A stretch of DNA of 64,000 nt from contig NC_060979.1 in assembly GCF_910589235.1 (NCBI RefSeq), forward strand, positions 620,001 through 684,000, written 5' to 3'. A program made the translations under genes and the position numbers. Below are positions 20,880 to 30,720 of the stretch, piece after piece; the first letter of the stretch is position 1, and each line of letters starts with the position of its first letter. This DNA comes from Vespa crabro (taxonomy: Eukaryota; Arthropoda; Insecta; Hymenoptera; Vespidae). Under the pieces are notes generated by a model that had not been told where the DNA came from, did no database searches, and worked only from the letters and a program-made list of their open reading frames with translations.

Positions 20880-22755
20880 ATGAAACTTATAATAACATTT
20901 ATCTTTATAAACACCGTGAACTCATTAGTGGGTTATGAGTGTGCTGGAAGTTCATTAAATATCTCAATGTATTCTATTTTGGAAGTGGCCGAATGCTAGA
21001 TACCAGACTTACAGCCGAAAAACCACTCAATATACATACAACTACTACAAGCTTCAGACTATGATACAGCAAGGATACAGCAATGCAGAATTGAAATAGA
21101 CAGAACAATATATCACTGTGGAATGTATTCACAAGTTTCGATAGTTCACAATGGACGCAGGGAATATTTACATCCACTTACACAACAGTTATGTCAGCAG
21201 GTGCATGCCTCCTATGCCAGCAGGAAGCCTCCTATTGGAACATACACGCTCATTTCTGGGTTAAGGAAAAGCAGCACCGACACGAGGAATTTTACGTTAA
21301 GCGGTTCAATCACCACCGATGGCACATGTAAAGGAGCACAATATAACGATCCTTACGGTACTTGGGACGACGTAGTGGTCCAAGCGACGGTAAAAATCAT
21401 CATGCGCGATTATTACGCACAAACTAGAAATAATCAAATATACCTCAAATCAGGAACTATCTGTGTTTTGAATGAAGAATACTGTCTCGACGCTGACGGC
21501 AGCAATACTTATTGGTCCACTTTATCTACAGACAGTTGTGGTTTCAACAACATGCTATATGAAGGACCAGCAGTAAAATTAATACCCGCCGAATACAGCA
21601 AGGGTCTCACATTATACACAATAACGACGCAGGATGTTACTTTCGCACTAACGCGTACCAATGATTTCTCCTTATGTGGATACACTTTAAAAAGCACAGA
21701 ACATCCGAAGCAATTTATATTACAAATGTCTTCCGGCAGAATACTCAAAAGTAAAACAAAAACTTTTATAGAAAATCTAGACATATTCGCATACGTGAAT
21801 TCCAAATTTATTTACGTAGAGCGACTTATTAAAACGCAATTACCAATCTTATATATGGACAACACGAGACAAAAATGCATTTTAGAGCAACAGGTCTTAA
21901 AAAACGCACTTTCGCTAGCTTCTATTGCACCAGACGAGATGGCGTACACATTAATGAAGAAACCGGGATACATGGCAATTCCAGCAGCCGAAGTAATACA
22001 CCTGATTAAGTGCATACCAACTAAAGTAAAAATAAGACAAATGGAGGAATGTTATAAACAACAGCCAAAATCAATCATGCTTTTTGGCATCCAAAACACG
22101 AATAATATCGAGGGAGGGTACACAAAGAGACTGCAATGAGCTTCTCCCGAATATGTACAACCTACACGGCCCTGGTATCGAGTAACCCCAAAATTGGTTG
22201 AATCAATTTGATACAATCATTAACTAGATCAAATTGGAAGTATATCACCTGAACACCAGAGAACAATTGGAATCTATTCAAATGATGATTTAAACAAACT
22301 ACGAGCTCACATCATGGAGCCTCTTGAAAAGCCTGCTATTCTCGATACTTTGGCAAGAGGGATTAGTGGTAAACATATTTCTTCAGGGAAGATTTCGCTG
22401 CACAATCTTATGGACGGAGATTCACTGGAGAAAATCACCATGAGTACAGGTGAACGCTTGTGGGGAGCATTCGTAACATTTAGATCAGCAAGTGCCGGTA
22501 TTCTCACAATATTCATAATCTTGCGCACCATTAATACATAGCAGATACTCTCCTTCATGGTTTCGCTCTACATGAAATATACGAATGGAGTATACATATA
22601 GTAGGAGCCTTATGGGGATCCTTGACATAACTATTACTGCATCTGGCAAGAAAATCCAAGAAAAAGCCAAGGATATTCCAGGAAAATCTCCGGAATCCAA
22701 GGTGGAAACGTAAACCACAGACAACACTAGGAGAACAAAGATATACAGTGAACTA
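20880..22755 (+). pseudogene. env: Envelope glycoprotein gene of copy D, nearly full length
   Basis: The ATG at 20880 begins a hydrophobic signal peptide (MKLIITFIFINTVNSLVGYEC). A TAG at 20997-20999 follows, then an open stretch to about 22070 with IEIDRTIYHCGMYSQV, GTWDDVVVQATVKI, CVLNEEYCLD, NMLYEGPAVKL, LCGYTLKSTEHPKQFIL and EVIHLIKCI. After a frameshift near 22065 the frame resumes with NELLPNMYN at about 22140, then LDTLARG and a membrane segment (FRSASAGILTIFIILRTI, about 22475-22530). Another shift leads to FALHEIYEWSIHIVGALWG, an amphipathic post-membrane stretch. It would be a class of virus-derived fusion glycoprotein. This is the only copy here that keeps both signal peptide and anchor. 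Confidence 0.75.
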
Positions 22756-22810
22756 AACCAGATGTTAGACGAGGACCTATAAAATATACGTATAATTACG
22801 TACATTTTAA

Positions 22811-23400
22811 AATAAGAGGGAGATGTTACATCCTGCAACAAGTGACGTGTGCAAATTTTAAAACAGCATATGAAAAACTACAAAACAAATTAAAATTAAA
22901 ACATTAGCCAGTTTAAGTAAGACACGGGGATCGACTTTCTAAAATTCATTTATTTCATAACACATATATGTTAAGGCATGCAATCCAGTGAGTTCATTCA
23001 CTCGTAGGCTAAAAATCATTATATATACTCAAATATATTATCACATCGCCAACCGATAATAGTACTATCGATAATTATATATACCATTATAATATAGTAC
23101 ATATAGTGGTATTATATATATACCATATATAATACCATTAATGTCCTTACTATTAACAACTTCAGTTAAAACACTTTTATAAATATATTATAAGTAACTG
23201 TTACTACTGTTGCCTTTTTATTAATTATACCATGATACATAAATAATAAAACAGTAATAATAACACTAAACAATTAACAAATTGGGACTTTATATTAGCA
23301 AAATACATACATATGCAAGCCAATAAATTTTCATAGAATAAACAAGAACACTAATGAATTAACGTTCACCGATCTTATGTATTCACTGCGAGATATGTTA
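22811..23400 (+). repeat. Polypurine tract and presumed 3' LTR start, copy D
   Basis: AATAAGAGGGAGA at 22811-22823 is a polypurine tract, the primer for plus-strand DNA synthesis. It is followed at 22824 by TGTTACATCC, the same ten bases that follow the tract in copy E (53689). This fixes the LTR start in both. Beyond that the two LTRs diverge. The stretch 23040-23150 is a TA-rich run with ATATACCAT repeats. The 3' end of the LTR is not determined. Confidence 0.65.
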
Positions 23401-23454
23401 TATCAATCTTATTAACAAAAGAAATATCTTTAACTTCAAAAGAATAATGGTAAC

Positions 23455-24060
23455 AAATAAGTGCGAGACACTCTTATCATATATGGCGAGATAACGTCCA
23501 GTGATACGGATTCTAACATCCTGCGTTCCAAGTATTAAGAACGACGATATCAACAACATTCTCGGAACCACACCTGGCGATAACAACATTCCAGAGACTA
23601 AAAATTCTCAGAATACCATCCGGTGATAAGCACCGACCAGACGCAATACTTGGAAGAGGTGACAAAGGAACAATTGCATTGTTTCGCCTCACCACCAATG
23701 CACTTAGGCGGCAAGCACAAGAGGCGCGCATACGCAGTAACGTCAACCGGACTCGCCCAAAAGGGAGCACAGCGCGTCGTAAGTCATCGTTCGCCGTTCT
23801 ACTTGATAAGTCGCAACCTCCTAGTTTCGAGCCTCAAGGAGTTATCTTCCAACTTAGAATTTTTATTAACAAGTAGTAATATGCTACAGCATATCTACCT
23901 TTGTCGATTAAATAAATTGGAATTCTACAATTAAACTCGGTAAAATTATAAATTAAATTTAAATAATAGAATAAACGCGCTCGCGTGAGGAACATTATAT
24001 TCAAAAGTGTTAATCAGTGTACTTTGGTGAAGCATTTAATACATAATTAAAATTGTTATT
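23455..24060 (+). repeat. Family 1 LTR fragment (copy C)
   Basis: It matches the copy B 5' LTR: GCGAGACACTCTTATC start region, about three units of the 46-base ATCCGGTGATAA repeat at 23500-23635, then GACCAGACGCAATACTTGG and a GGCGGCAAGCACAAG block. An AATAAACGCG run and a TTATTGTTAATCAGTG tail follow. It is plus strand and probably belonged to the gag piece at 24690. The right end is not exact. Confidence 0.65.
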
Positions 24061-24389
24061 GTTAATCAGTGCGTGATTTTTTTTATATCCATCCATTCGT
24101 TCATCCTTGTTGCTCGGTGAGGATAAACCGCACGGGCATTTTTCCTAAGGAAATTGTCGTTTCGATGAGGACGATCCGCATGGACGACATTTTATTCTCT
24201 CCTTTCTCCTACCACAAACCTACCATTCTTTTCAAATATCTACCTACCTTATGCCAAAAGTACATTGCGGTGGTAGAAATTATCAATTATGTCGTCTATT
24301 AAGAGAATTTTATCAGGAAAAAAAATTATATCGAAGCATTGAGTGTCGAATTAGTTGAAGGAAATTAAGAAAATTTTTTAAAGTACCGC

Positions 24390-24690
24390 TTGATGTCTCT
24401 GCAGCTCTCCAGAAGGAGGACTCCCTTGCTGGACCTTCCAATTCTGGATCCTAAAACTCATAAATACTTGGAAATAAGGCTTCAGCGCCGACTTTGATTA
24501 CTCTCCCAGGATGTAAGTGAGCATTTGTGTCATGCCGCCATGTGACAACATGTGGTCCATAAAGTATCTTAAAAGAAATTGAATGTAGGTAACAGAATAC
24601 TAATCCTACTGTCGATAATCCTATTGGAATATTACTATAATACTATTGGTACGATAATACTATTGGAAATCCAACTGTCGTACATATCCG
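24390..24690 (+). other. Family 1 env-end/3' region piece
   Basis: It contains GTATCTTAAAAGAAATTGAATGTAGGTAACAGAATACTAATCCTACTG in effect continuous with the end of env and the 15-base repeat start seen in copy A (5430-5470, inverse). A CATG-armed relic of the palindrome found at 24956-24977 lies at 24531-24551. It sits before the gag piece below, which is the wrong order for one element, so this is a rearranged patch. Confidence 0.5.
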
Positions 24691-24950
24691 CGGCTGTACA
24701 ACATGAAGGAAGTCAGTATCTTTCAAGAAGTAATTTAGAATCAATTGGTGATATTGACATACCCAGAAGAAAACGTGCAGTAGACGAAGAAAAACCTGAA
24801 CCAAGAACGCTCCGAACGAGGACAGATCAAATGGCCGCGTCAGAACCGAAGCTATAAAGGAAATAATGGAAACAGTTCCGCGCTTTGATGGGTATAATAT
24901 ATTAGTGCTGAAATTTTCAAGAGCGTCTAAAAAGACTATGGACCCCTTCC
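24690..24950 (+). pseudogene. gag: Family 1 Gag fragment (copy C)
   Basis: The frame near 24713-24857 reads GSQYLSRSNLESIGDIDIP, then RRKRAVDEEKPEP. It aligns with the copy B Gag at 26575-26680 (SPCSSRSNLESIVDIDLP). A stop after EPKL ends it, and a shifted frame carries ETVPRFDGYNILVLKF, the start of the capsid-like region. The remainder of Gag is absent: the next sequence is 3' region with the palindrome and 15-base repeats. Confidence 0.65.
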
Positions 24951-25560
24951 TATGTCACGTCGCCGTATGACGACGTGTGGTAACCAAGGCATCTCTAAAT
25001 AATAAAATATAGATAGACATGTCAATTCTACGTCGGTAATCTTATTGTCGATGGTTCTACTGTAGGTAATCCTACCATCGGTAATTCTACTGTCGGTAAA
25101 CCTTCGTAGGTAAATCTATAGTCGGTAATTCCGTAGTAAATAATCACACCTCAGAAATATTAACAAGAATGATGATTTACTATTAATATTAAAAAAGGAA
25201 CACTATTGTTAAATAAGGCTTATTTAATTAATAAATGAAAAAACATATGTTAAAATAAAAAGTTAATAAGCAAATGGAATAAAAGTGGAAGGATAAGAGT
25301 TAAAATATGGGCTACCAAGGAATTAACAATATATATAAACGCACCCACGTATAAATAAATTAATAATAAATTAGTAATGTTAAGAAACCTTATATTACAT
25401 AATTATTAAGAAAGGAATTATTATTAGAAATGACAATAATTATTAATACATTATTAAAATATTCATGTATTCATAATGGCACGAATTACTATAAGAAATT
25501 TGTTAACAATAGATATAAAATATTATAAGATTATAATTTCAAAATGTAAAATAATAAAGA
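24951..25560 (+). other. Family 1 3' region with degenerate 15-base repeats
   Basis: At 24956-24977 is a perfect 7-base inverted repeat (CACGTCG and CGACGTG, 8-base loop). At 25023-25125 is the inverse counterpart of the copy A 15-base array, here readable as NPTIGNSTVGKP in one frame. From 25150 on, the AT-rich stretch matches the inverse of 5220-5310 (GTTAAATAAGGCTTATTTAATTAA). It therefore represents the end of a family 1 element just before an LTR. No gene. Confidence 0.6.
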
Positions 25561-26399
25561 TAGAGCGACAAGCCCGAGACATTCTTATCGCGAATGGCTA
25601 GACTACATCCTGTGATAGCCGCATTCCATACGCCAAGTTTTTCTGGAATTAAACCCGGTGATAACTGCATTCCAGAAGCTAAGGATTCCTAGAATTACAT
25701 TCGGCGATAACCGTATTCCAGAGGCTAAGGATTCCTAGAACTACATCCGGTGATAACCGCTCCTGGGAACCAAGAATTCCGGGAACTGCATCCGGTGATA
25801 ACCGCATTCCTGAGGCTAAGGATTCTCGGAACTACATCCGGTGATAAGCGTCGACCGGCAGCAATTCCCAGAAAAGTAACGAAGGAATGCTTATACTGCA
25901 TCACGCCACCCTTTCCACGGGCAGTGTCTTCGCGCGTAGGCGGCAAGTGCAAGTGGCGCGCATGCGCAGCAACACCATCTGGAAGTCAACCAAGTGGGAG
26001 AGCAGCGATGCGGCAGCCAGTCTTCATCCGTCGTTCAACCAGATCAGCAGCAATAAACTGTTAGCTCCGTGGTTAAGGTTTATTAAGTTTAATCAACTTA
26101 ACATTTACTTTGTAAAATAAGTAGATATACCATACGATTCATAGGCAGTAACGTTTCCAAGCGCGAATGTTTTGTTAAGCAATTATAAAAGGTTATAACG
26201 AGAGAATATATTTTTCTTTCCTACCGTTTATTTCGGTGAAGTTGCAAATTGAAAACGAGCTAAAATAATAAAATAAATGCGTATCAAGAGCTTTGTGCCC
26301 TAATAATTAATTCAAGGTATAATTCAATTGTTCTTATTGAAACTGTACATTTAGTGTATTTTTAGTGTTTTATTAAGTCGTTATTGTTGAATTGTGTTG
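25560..26399 (+). repeat. Family 1 5' LTR of copy B
   Basis: It begins near GCGACAAGCCCGAGACATTC (25566) and carries about six units of a 46-base repeat (ACTACATCCGGTGATAACCG core, 25598-25845). A unique middle part follows (CATGCGCAGCAACACC near 25960), then the AGTGTATTTTTAGTG tail ending in TTGAATTGTGTTG at 26399. Gag starts 14 bases later. Orientation and position make it the 5' LTR, which would drive transcription. LTR of copy A and pieces at 23455 and 31805 match it. Confidence 0.75.
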
Positions 26400-26412
26400 A
26401 ATTGTGAGAATA

Positions 26413-27535
26413 ATGAAAATTGAGGAACAGGAAAGAAATATACAAGATCAACTTCGCGAAATAAATCTGCAACGACGGGAAAATGAACTTCGTGCAAAAG
26501 AACTGGATCATCGCCACGAATCCATGATAATAAACGAGACGCGTAATACGCCTATAGCCACAGCTACATACCGTGAAGGAAGCCCATGTTCCTCAAGAAG
26601 TAATCTAGAATCCATTGTCGATATTGACTTACCTAGGAGAAATCGCGTAATAGAAGAAGAAAAACCCGAACCCTGACCGATTCGAACAAGGCCAGTTCAA
26701 ATAGCCGGATCAGATCCGAAGCTAAAGGAAATAACCGAAACTATTCCGCGCTTTGATGGATATAATATATCGGCCCTCCAATTTTAAAGAGCGCGTAAGA
26801 GGACTATGGTCCTGTTTCTCGAACGTCCTTCTGGGCATGTTGAAGCGTTGCTAGTTCGAAGAATTCGAGCCAAATTGGATGGACATGCATGCGTATTCGG
26901 TTACAGAAGACCAGAAGCTACAAACAGTAGATCAACTGGTAGGCTTGCTGAAAGCAACCTTCCAGCCAGCAAAATCCGCAAGCCATTATAAGGGTCAATT
27001 AGCTAATATTTTCATGAAACCCAAGGAAAGCGTCTTAGATTACACTGAACGAATAAAGGAATTAAAGCAAGCCATAATCTAGGCGGAAACTAAGGAATCG
27101 GGAGAATTGCCCGATCATCAACGAAGACGCATTGAGTGCGAGGTACTCGATGCAATTGAAAACGGATTGCCGGAGGATTATGAGTTACGGATGAAGCATG
27201 AAAGATATCACGACTTAACGACGGCGGCCAACGCCCTTTTAAGAATAAGTAGGGCCTTGGAAAGAAATCGAGCTCGCAACGGCAAGGAAGCACCGAGGGA
27301 GAGCTCTAAAATACACGCCATCGCAAGCGAAAAAATTATATGCACCAGCTTCGAAGGGTTCGGTTATATGGCAAAAGATCGTCGAACTAAGGGAAGACCA
27401 CCAACCTTTGCGGAAATCACCGCGAGACCTCCCTCTCCTCGCTCAAAAGACCAAGTAAAAAATGTAGCTCTATATAACAGGCCACTCAGTCCGTGTGAAC
27501 CTGCTACTATTGTAAAAGGATTGACCATATTTTAA
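26413..27535 (+). pseudogene. gag: Gag of copy B, frameshifted
   Basis: The ATG at 26413, soon after the LTR, starts a coiled coil (EEQERNIQDQLREINLQRREN) and the acidic SRSNLESIVDIDLPRR region to 26676. After stops, the capsid-like part appears at 26879-27082 (LKATFQPAKSASHYKGQLANIF, VLDYTERIKELK) and at 27107-27535 (CEVLDAIENGLPEDYELRMK). It lies in two other frames, so at least two indels and a stop at about 27080 have occurred. The multiple small breaks argue for age rather than a recent insertion. Gag would assemble the particle. Confidence 0.75.
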
Positions 27536-27830
27536 GAGATTGCCAGAAACTGAAGTATGACAGTGAGCATAGAAGTGGGAATAAATGCCCCGCGTATAAT
27601 TCGGAAAGTCGGAGCCCGGAGAATAGGACATGGAGCCGCCGGAATTCGACCGAATATAGAAGACAATATAGTCAAAGCGATGATCGGCGGAGCCCGTCGC
27701 CAAGGACCAAAAATAGGGAAAGGAGAAATTCAACGTCCAGCAACCAGGGAAACTCTGTAAGCGACCCGTCGAGATCAGACAGGAGCGAGGCCGCCATTGG
27801 AAACGCTCACGGACAAACCAATGCAAGGTG
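27499..27830 (+). pseudogene. gag: Gag zinc knuckle and basic tail, copy B
   Basis: In the frame starting at 27499 the translation gives TCYYCKRIDHILRDC, a perfect CX2CX4HX4C knuckle (27502-27543) that binds RNA. It continues with a serine/arginine-rich tail (GGARRQGP in another frame; NRERRNSTSS in this one) up to a stop near 27830. The preceding Gag frame is shifted with respect to it. The protease follows about 100 bases later. Confidence 0.7.
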
Positions 27831-27894
27831 ACTCAATCAAGCAGATCGCAACAGTAAATTATGAGCCGGCGACAAAGGCACCCACAATAATCAT

Positions 27895-28060
27895 GGACGT
27901 CGCGACTTTGGAAGGCAGATAAAATTTATGATTGACACTGGCGTAGATGTTAATATTATCAAGGAGGGTGCTCGAATTTAGAGATTGACGAAACGACGAA
28001 ATAAAATTATGTGGTATTGCGGACGACCATATCCGAACGGAGAAACGGGAAAACAATAAC
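27895..28060 (+). pseudogene. pol: Protease of copy B, active site intact but truncated
   Basis: The frame reads FMIDTGVDVNIIKEG, with the aspartic protease triad DTG at 27934-27942. A TAG follows near 27979 and a shift after it. At about 28035-28046 the DNA passes directly to sequence just before the reverse transcriptase, losing about 515 bases that copy A keeps (10685-11205). The junction shares CGGAG with both ends. The C-terminal half of the protease is therefore absent. Confidence 0.7.
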
Positions 28061-28072
28061 AGAGCAAAAGAG

Positions 28073-28985
28073 GTGGAAGCATTGTTACGGTTAGATCATC
28101 TGAACAGCGAAGAAAGGAAGAGTGTCATTGACCTCTTATCTGCTACCGCAGACTGCTTTCACCTCCCAGGAGAACAGCTGGAGAGCACGCAGGTGCTGAC
28201 GCATAGGATTATTACCACTGATGAAATGCCGATACATACAAAGCAGTACAGGTTCATACCTATACATAAGGAAGAGATAAATAAGCATACGCAAGAACAG
28301 TTAGAGAGTGATATAATAAGGTCCACACTCTCCTCTTACAACTCTCCTGTCTGTGTAGTACCCAAAAAGGCTGATTCGAAAGGGAATCCAAAATGGAGAA
28401 TGGTGATTGACTATAGAGGACTAAATGAGAAGACTGTCGGGGACGCGTATCACCTCCCTAACATTACTGAGATACTCGATCAGCTGAGTTCCGAGAAATA
28501 CTTCTCCACGTTAGACTTAAAGTCTGGATTCCATCAGATCAAGATGCACCCAGATGACAGCCACAAGACGGCTTTCTCAACACCTCACGGGCATTTTGAA
28601 TTTGCAGGAATGCCATTCGGATTAAAAAATGATCCAGCCACCTTCCAACGGCTCATGGACCTCGTCCTAACGGGACTTCAAGGCGAAGAGATGTTTGTCT
28701 ACTTGGACGACATAGTATTATACGCACGGTCACTCCATGAGCACGAGATAAAATTCAGCGAGCTAATAGGGAGACTAAGGAAGGCAAATTTAAAGCTACA
28801 GCCAGACAAGTGTTAATTCTTAAAAAAGGAAGTCATCTATCTGGGCCATACCATCGGCAAGGACGGTGCGAAACCAGATTCGAAGAAGTTACTGACCGTA
28901 AGGGAATTCCCGCAACCAAAGAAAGCTAAGAATGTTCGACAATTCCTGGGACTTGCGGGATACTATAGGAGGTTTATTTCAGTAT
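28073..28985 (+). pseudogene. pol: Reverse transcriptase of copy B
   Basis: A continuous 247-codon frame contains the Ty3/gypsy order: YRFIPIHKEEINKH, VCVVPKKADSKGNP, VIDYRGLNEKTV, FSTLDLKSGFHQIKM, MPFGLKNDPATFQRLM and the intact catalytic EMFVYLDDIVLYARS. A TAA at 28814-28816 interrupts CxFLKKE, where copy A has glutamate; this is a single-base nonsense change. The frame then continues through IYLGHTIGKD and LAGYYRR into RNase H. Apart from that stop the domain is well preserved. Confidence 0.85.
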
Positions 28986-28993
28986 TTTCTCCA

Positions 28994-29611
28994 TTGACAA
29001 GACCTCTCACGGAGTTACTGAAGAAGGAAGTGTCATTTAAGTGTGGTGAGCCAGAAGAAAAGGCGTTCGTGATACTACGAGACACTTTGTGCAAGGAACC
29101 AGTGCTCCAGTATCCGGACTTCAACAAGGAATTTAACGTTACTACGGACGCGTCAGGTTATGCGATAGGTGGAGTGCTTAGTCAGGGACACATAGGGAAA
29201 GACCTACCCATCTCTTATTGCTCAAGACTGCAAAATGTAGATGAAAGGAACTACTTCACCATAGAGCGTGAACTCTTAGCAATAGTCTATGCCGTGCATT
29301 ACTTTAGGCCATACTTATATGGGAGACAATTTACGTTAGTTATTGATCATCGCCTACTAGTGTGGCTAAAATCGCACAAAGATCCGACTTCGCGTCTAAC
29401 CAAGTGGGGTTTGAAATTAGCAGATTATAATTTAAAAATAATATACAAGGCAGGCACGGCCAATGCAAATACCGACGTTCTTTCGCGAAATCCGCCAGAA
29501 ACGGCGGAGGTATTGCCGCTATATAGAGATGACAGCTCTTCAAGCGAGTCTTTGTACTCTCGCAGGTCAAACACATACGGATCATACACGAGAGCTAGAG
29601 AAGCTCCTTGA
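28994..29611 (+). pseudogene. pol: RNase H of copy B
   Basis: 205 open codons, in frame with the reverse transcriptase upstream: FNVTTDASGYAIGGVLSQG with the catalytic aspartate, NYFTIERELLAIVYAVHYFRP with the glutamate, and a distal LVIDHRLLVWLKS and NADALSRNPPE-like end (here NTDVLSRNPPETA). The expected LVTDHRP aspartate is kept as ID. It lacks only its own start, being part of a polyprotein. The frame ends in a shift into the linker. Confidence 0.8.
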
Positions 29612-30458
29612 GCAGATAGATATAAGTAAGGTGCCTAGCGAGACGGAGGGAAACGGCGCGAATAATTCTCTTACCCTCGGTGAGAGCGATTCGGATTTCA
29701 GTTCCGACATCTTATTCGATCCAATATTGCGGCCATACGAATGGCAGAATCAGGAAGAGCAAACATTCAGAATTACACAGGACCTAAAAGAAACCCGGGA
29801 TAGATTGACCATGTGAAAGGATAATCAAGCAATATTCATTACTCAAAAAGGAGACCCATGCGATGAGGGAGCTAAGCAGCTCCAGGATATGAATAAACTC
29901 CCAAACTATAAGGATTTAACACTAGGACGGGCAAAGGTTATGAAATACGGATCTAAAAACTTAATATCATTAGTCATTAAAGAAAACATTAATGTAACCA
30001 CGGACATAGAAATTCTGAATGATGCTCTGGAATCCCTTCTATCGGTTACAAGGGAACTGGACTTGCGAACGGTAAGCATCTTCAGTTCAAACAGAATAGA
30101 TAACATACCATAGGAATATATCCAACAAAGGCTAGGAGAATTATTCGACGCGGAAGATTGCACAATTTGTTTCTGTAAAAATTTGGTTAGAATTCCCAAG
30201 GAGAATGAGCGCGAGGACCTAATACGCGAAAACCACATATCTGCACTAGGAGGCCACAAGGGAGTGACCAAAACTTATAACAGAATAAGGACAAGATACT
30301 TTTGGGAGAATATGAAAGGGCAGATACAGACCTTTATTCAAAATTGTTTGGATTGCCAATTAAAAAAGCTAGTCAGAGTCAAAAATAAGCAATCAATGGT
30401 GTTAACGGACACACTAGGATCTGCATTCGATAAGGTAGCACTCGACGTGAAAATTTGA
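29612..30458 (+). pseudogene. pol: Linker and integrase zinc domain of copy B; core deleted
   Basis: The linker (29463-29816, 29889-30113) leads to the HHCC domain at 30183-30458 (RENHISALGGHKGVTKTY, RYFWENMKG, CLDCQLKKLVR). Right after SAFDKVALDV, where the first catalytic aspartate lies, the sequence jumps to the C-terminal tail. About 550 bases of integrase core, present in copy A, are missing, and with them the second aspartate and the glutamate. A CGACG-like microhomology lies at the joint (30443-30450). Confidence 0.75.
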
Positions 30459-30691
30459 TGAGACCCAAGGAAACTTCTAAAAGGTATTACGATAAGAAAG
30501 CAAGACCCTTAATCTTAAGGGAAGGGGATAAGGTATTTTTATTAAAGGAACCTACCAACAAATTCGGCAACCAATACACAGGACCTCGTCAAATTTTAGA
30601 AATACTCCCTCAAAATAATGTCAAACTATCAATAGGAAACCGTACTAGGGTAGTGAATGCTAATAAGCTAAGAATATCTAAAATGAAATAG
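30455..30691 (+). pseudogene. pol: Integrase C-terminal tail of copy B
   Basis: 78 open codons (YYDKKARPLILREGDKVFLL, FGNQYTGPRQILEIL, RVVNANKLRISKMK) align with copy A 7744-7508 and with the tails of copies D and E. This small beta-barrel region binds DNA. Its first codons come from the deletion junction. It ends 27 bases before the env ATG. Confidence 0.75.
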
Positions 30692-30699
30692 GTTAAGGT

Positions 30700-30720
30700 G
30701 ATTGTTTTACAGAAACCATG
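30700..30720 (+). promoter_or_regulatory. Candidate env splice acceptor, copy B
   Basis: ATTGTTTTACAG ends at 30712 and is followed by AAACC and an ATG at 30718-30720. It is the same layout as copy A (7507-7479). The pyrimidine run is better here than in copy A. It is conserved between two copies that differ at many other positions. Confidence 0.5.

Larger units (their letters stand above)
16640..23400 (+). mobile_element. Family 2 endogenous retrovirus, copy D
   Basis: A gypsy-type element with an N-terminal Gag piece, protease tail, reverse transcriptase, RNase H, integrase, a noncoding spacer with a stem-loop, env, a polypurine tract and the start of a 3' LTR, all on the plus strand. It aligns with copy E over pol and env. 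A large deletion joins Gag residue about 75 directly to the end of the protease. No matching 5' LTR was found upstream, so the left limit is a guess. The right limit, inside the presumed LTR, is also uncertain. Confidence 0.85.

Noticed and set aside
29906..30271. 121-codon minus-strand frame
   Set aside because: It is the shadow of the integrase linker of copy B on the plus strand, whose homology to copies A, D and E is clear.
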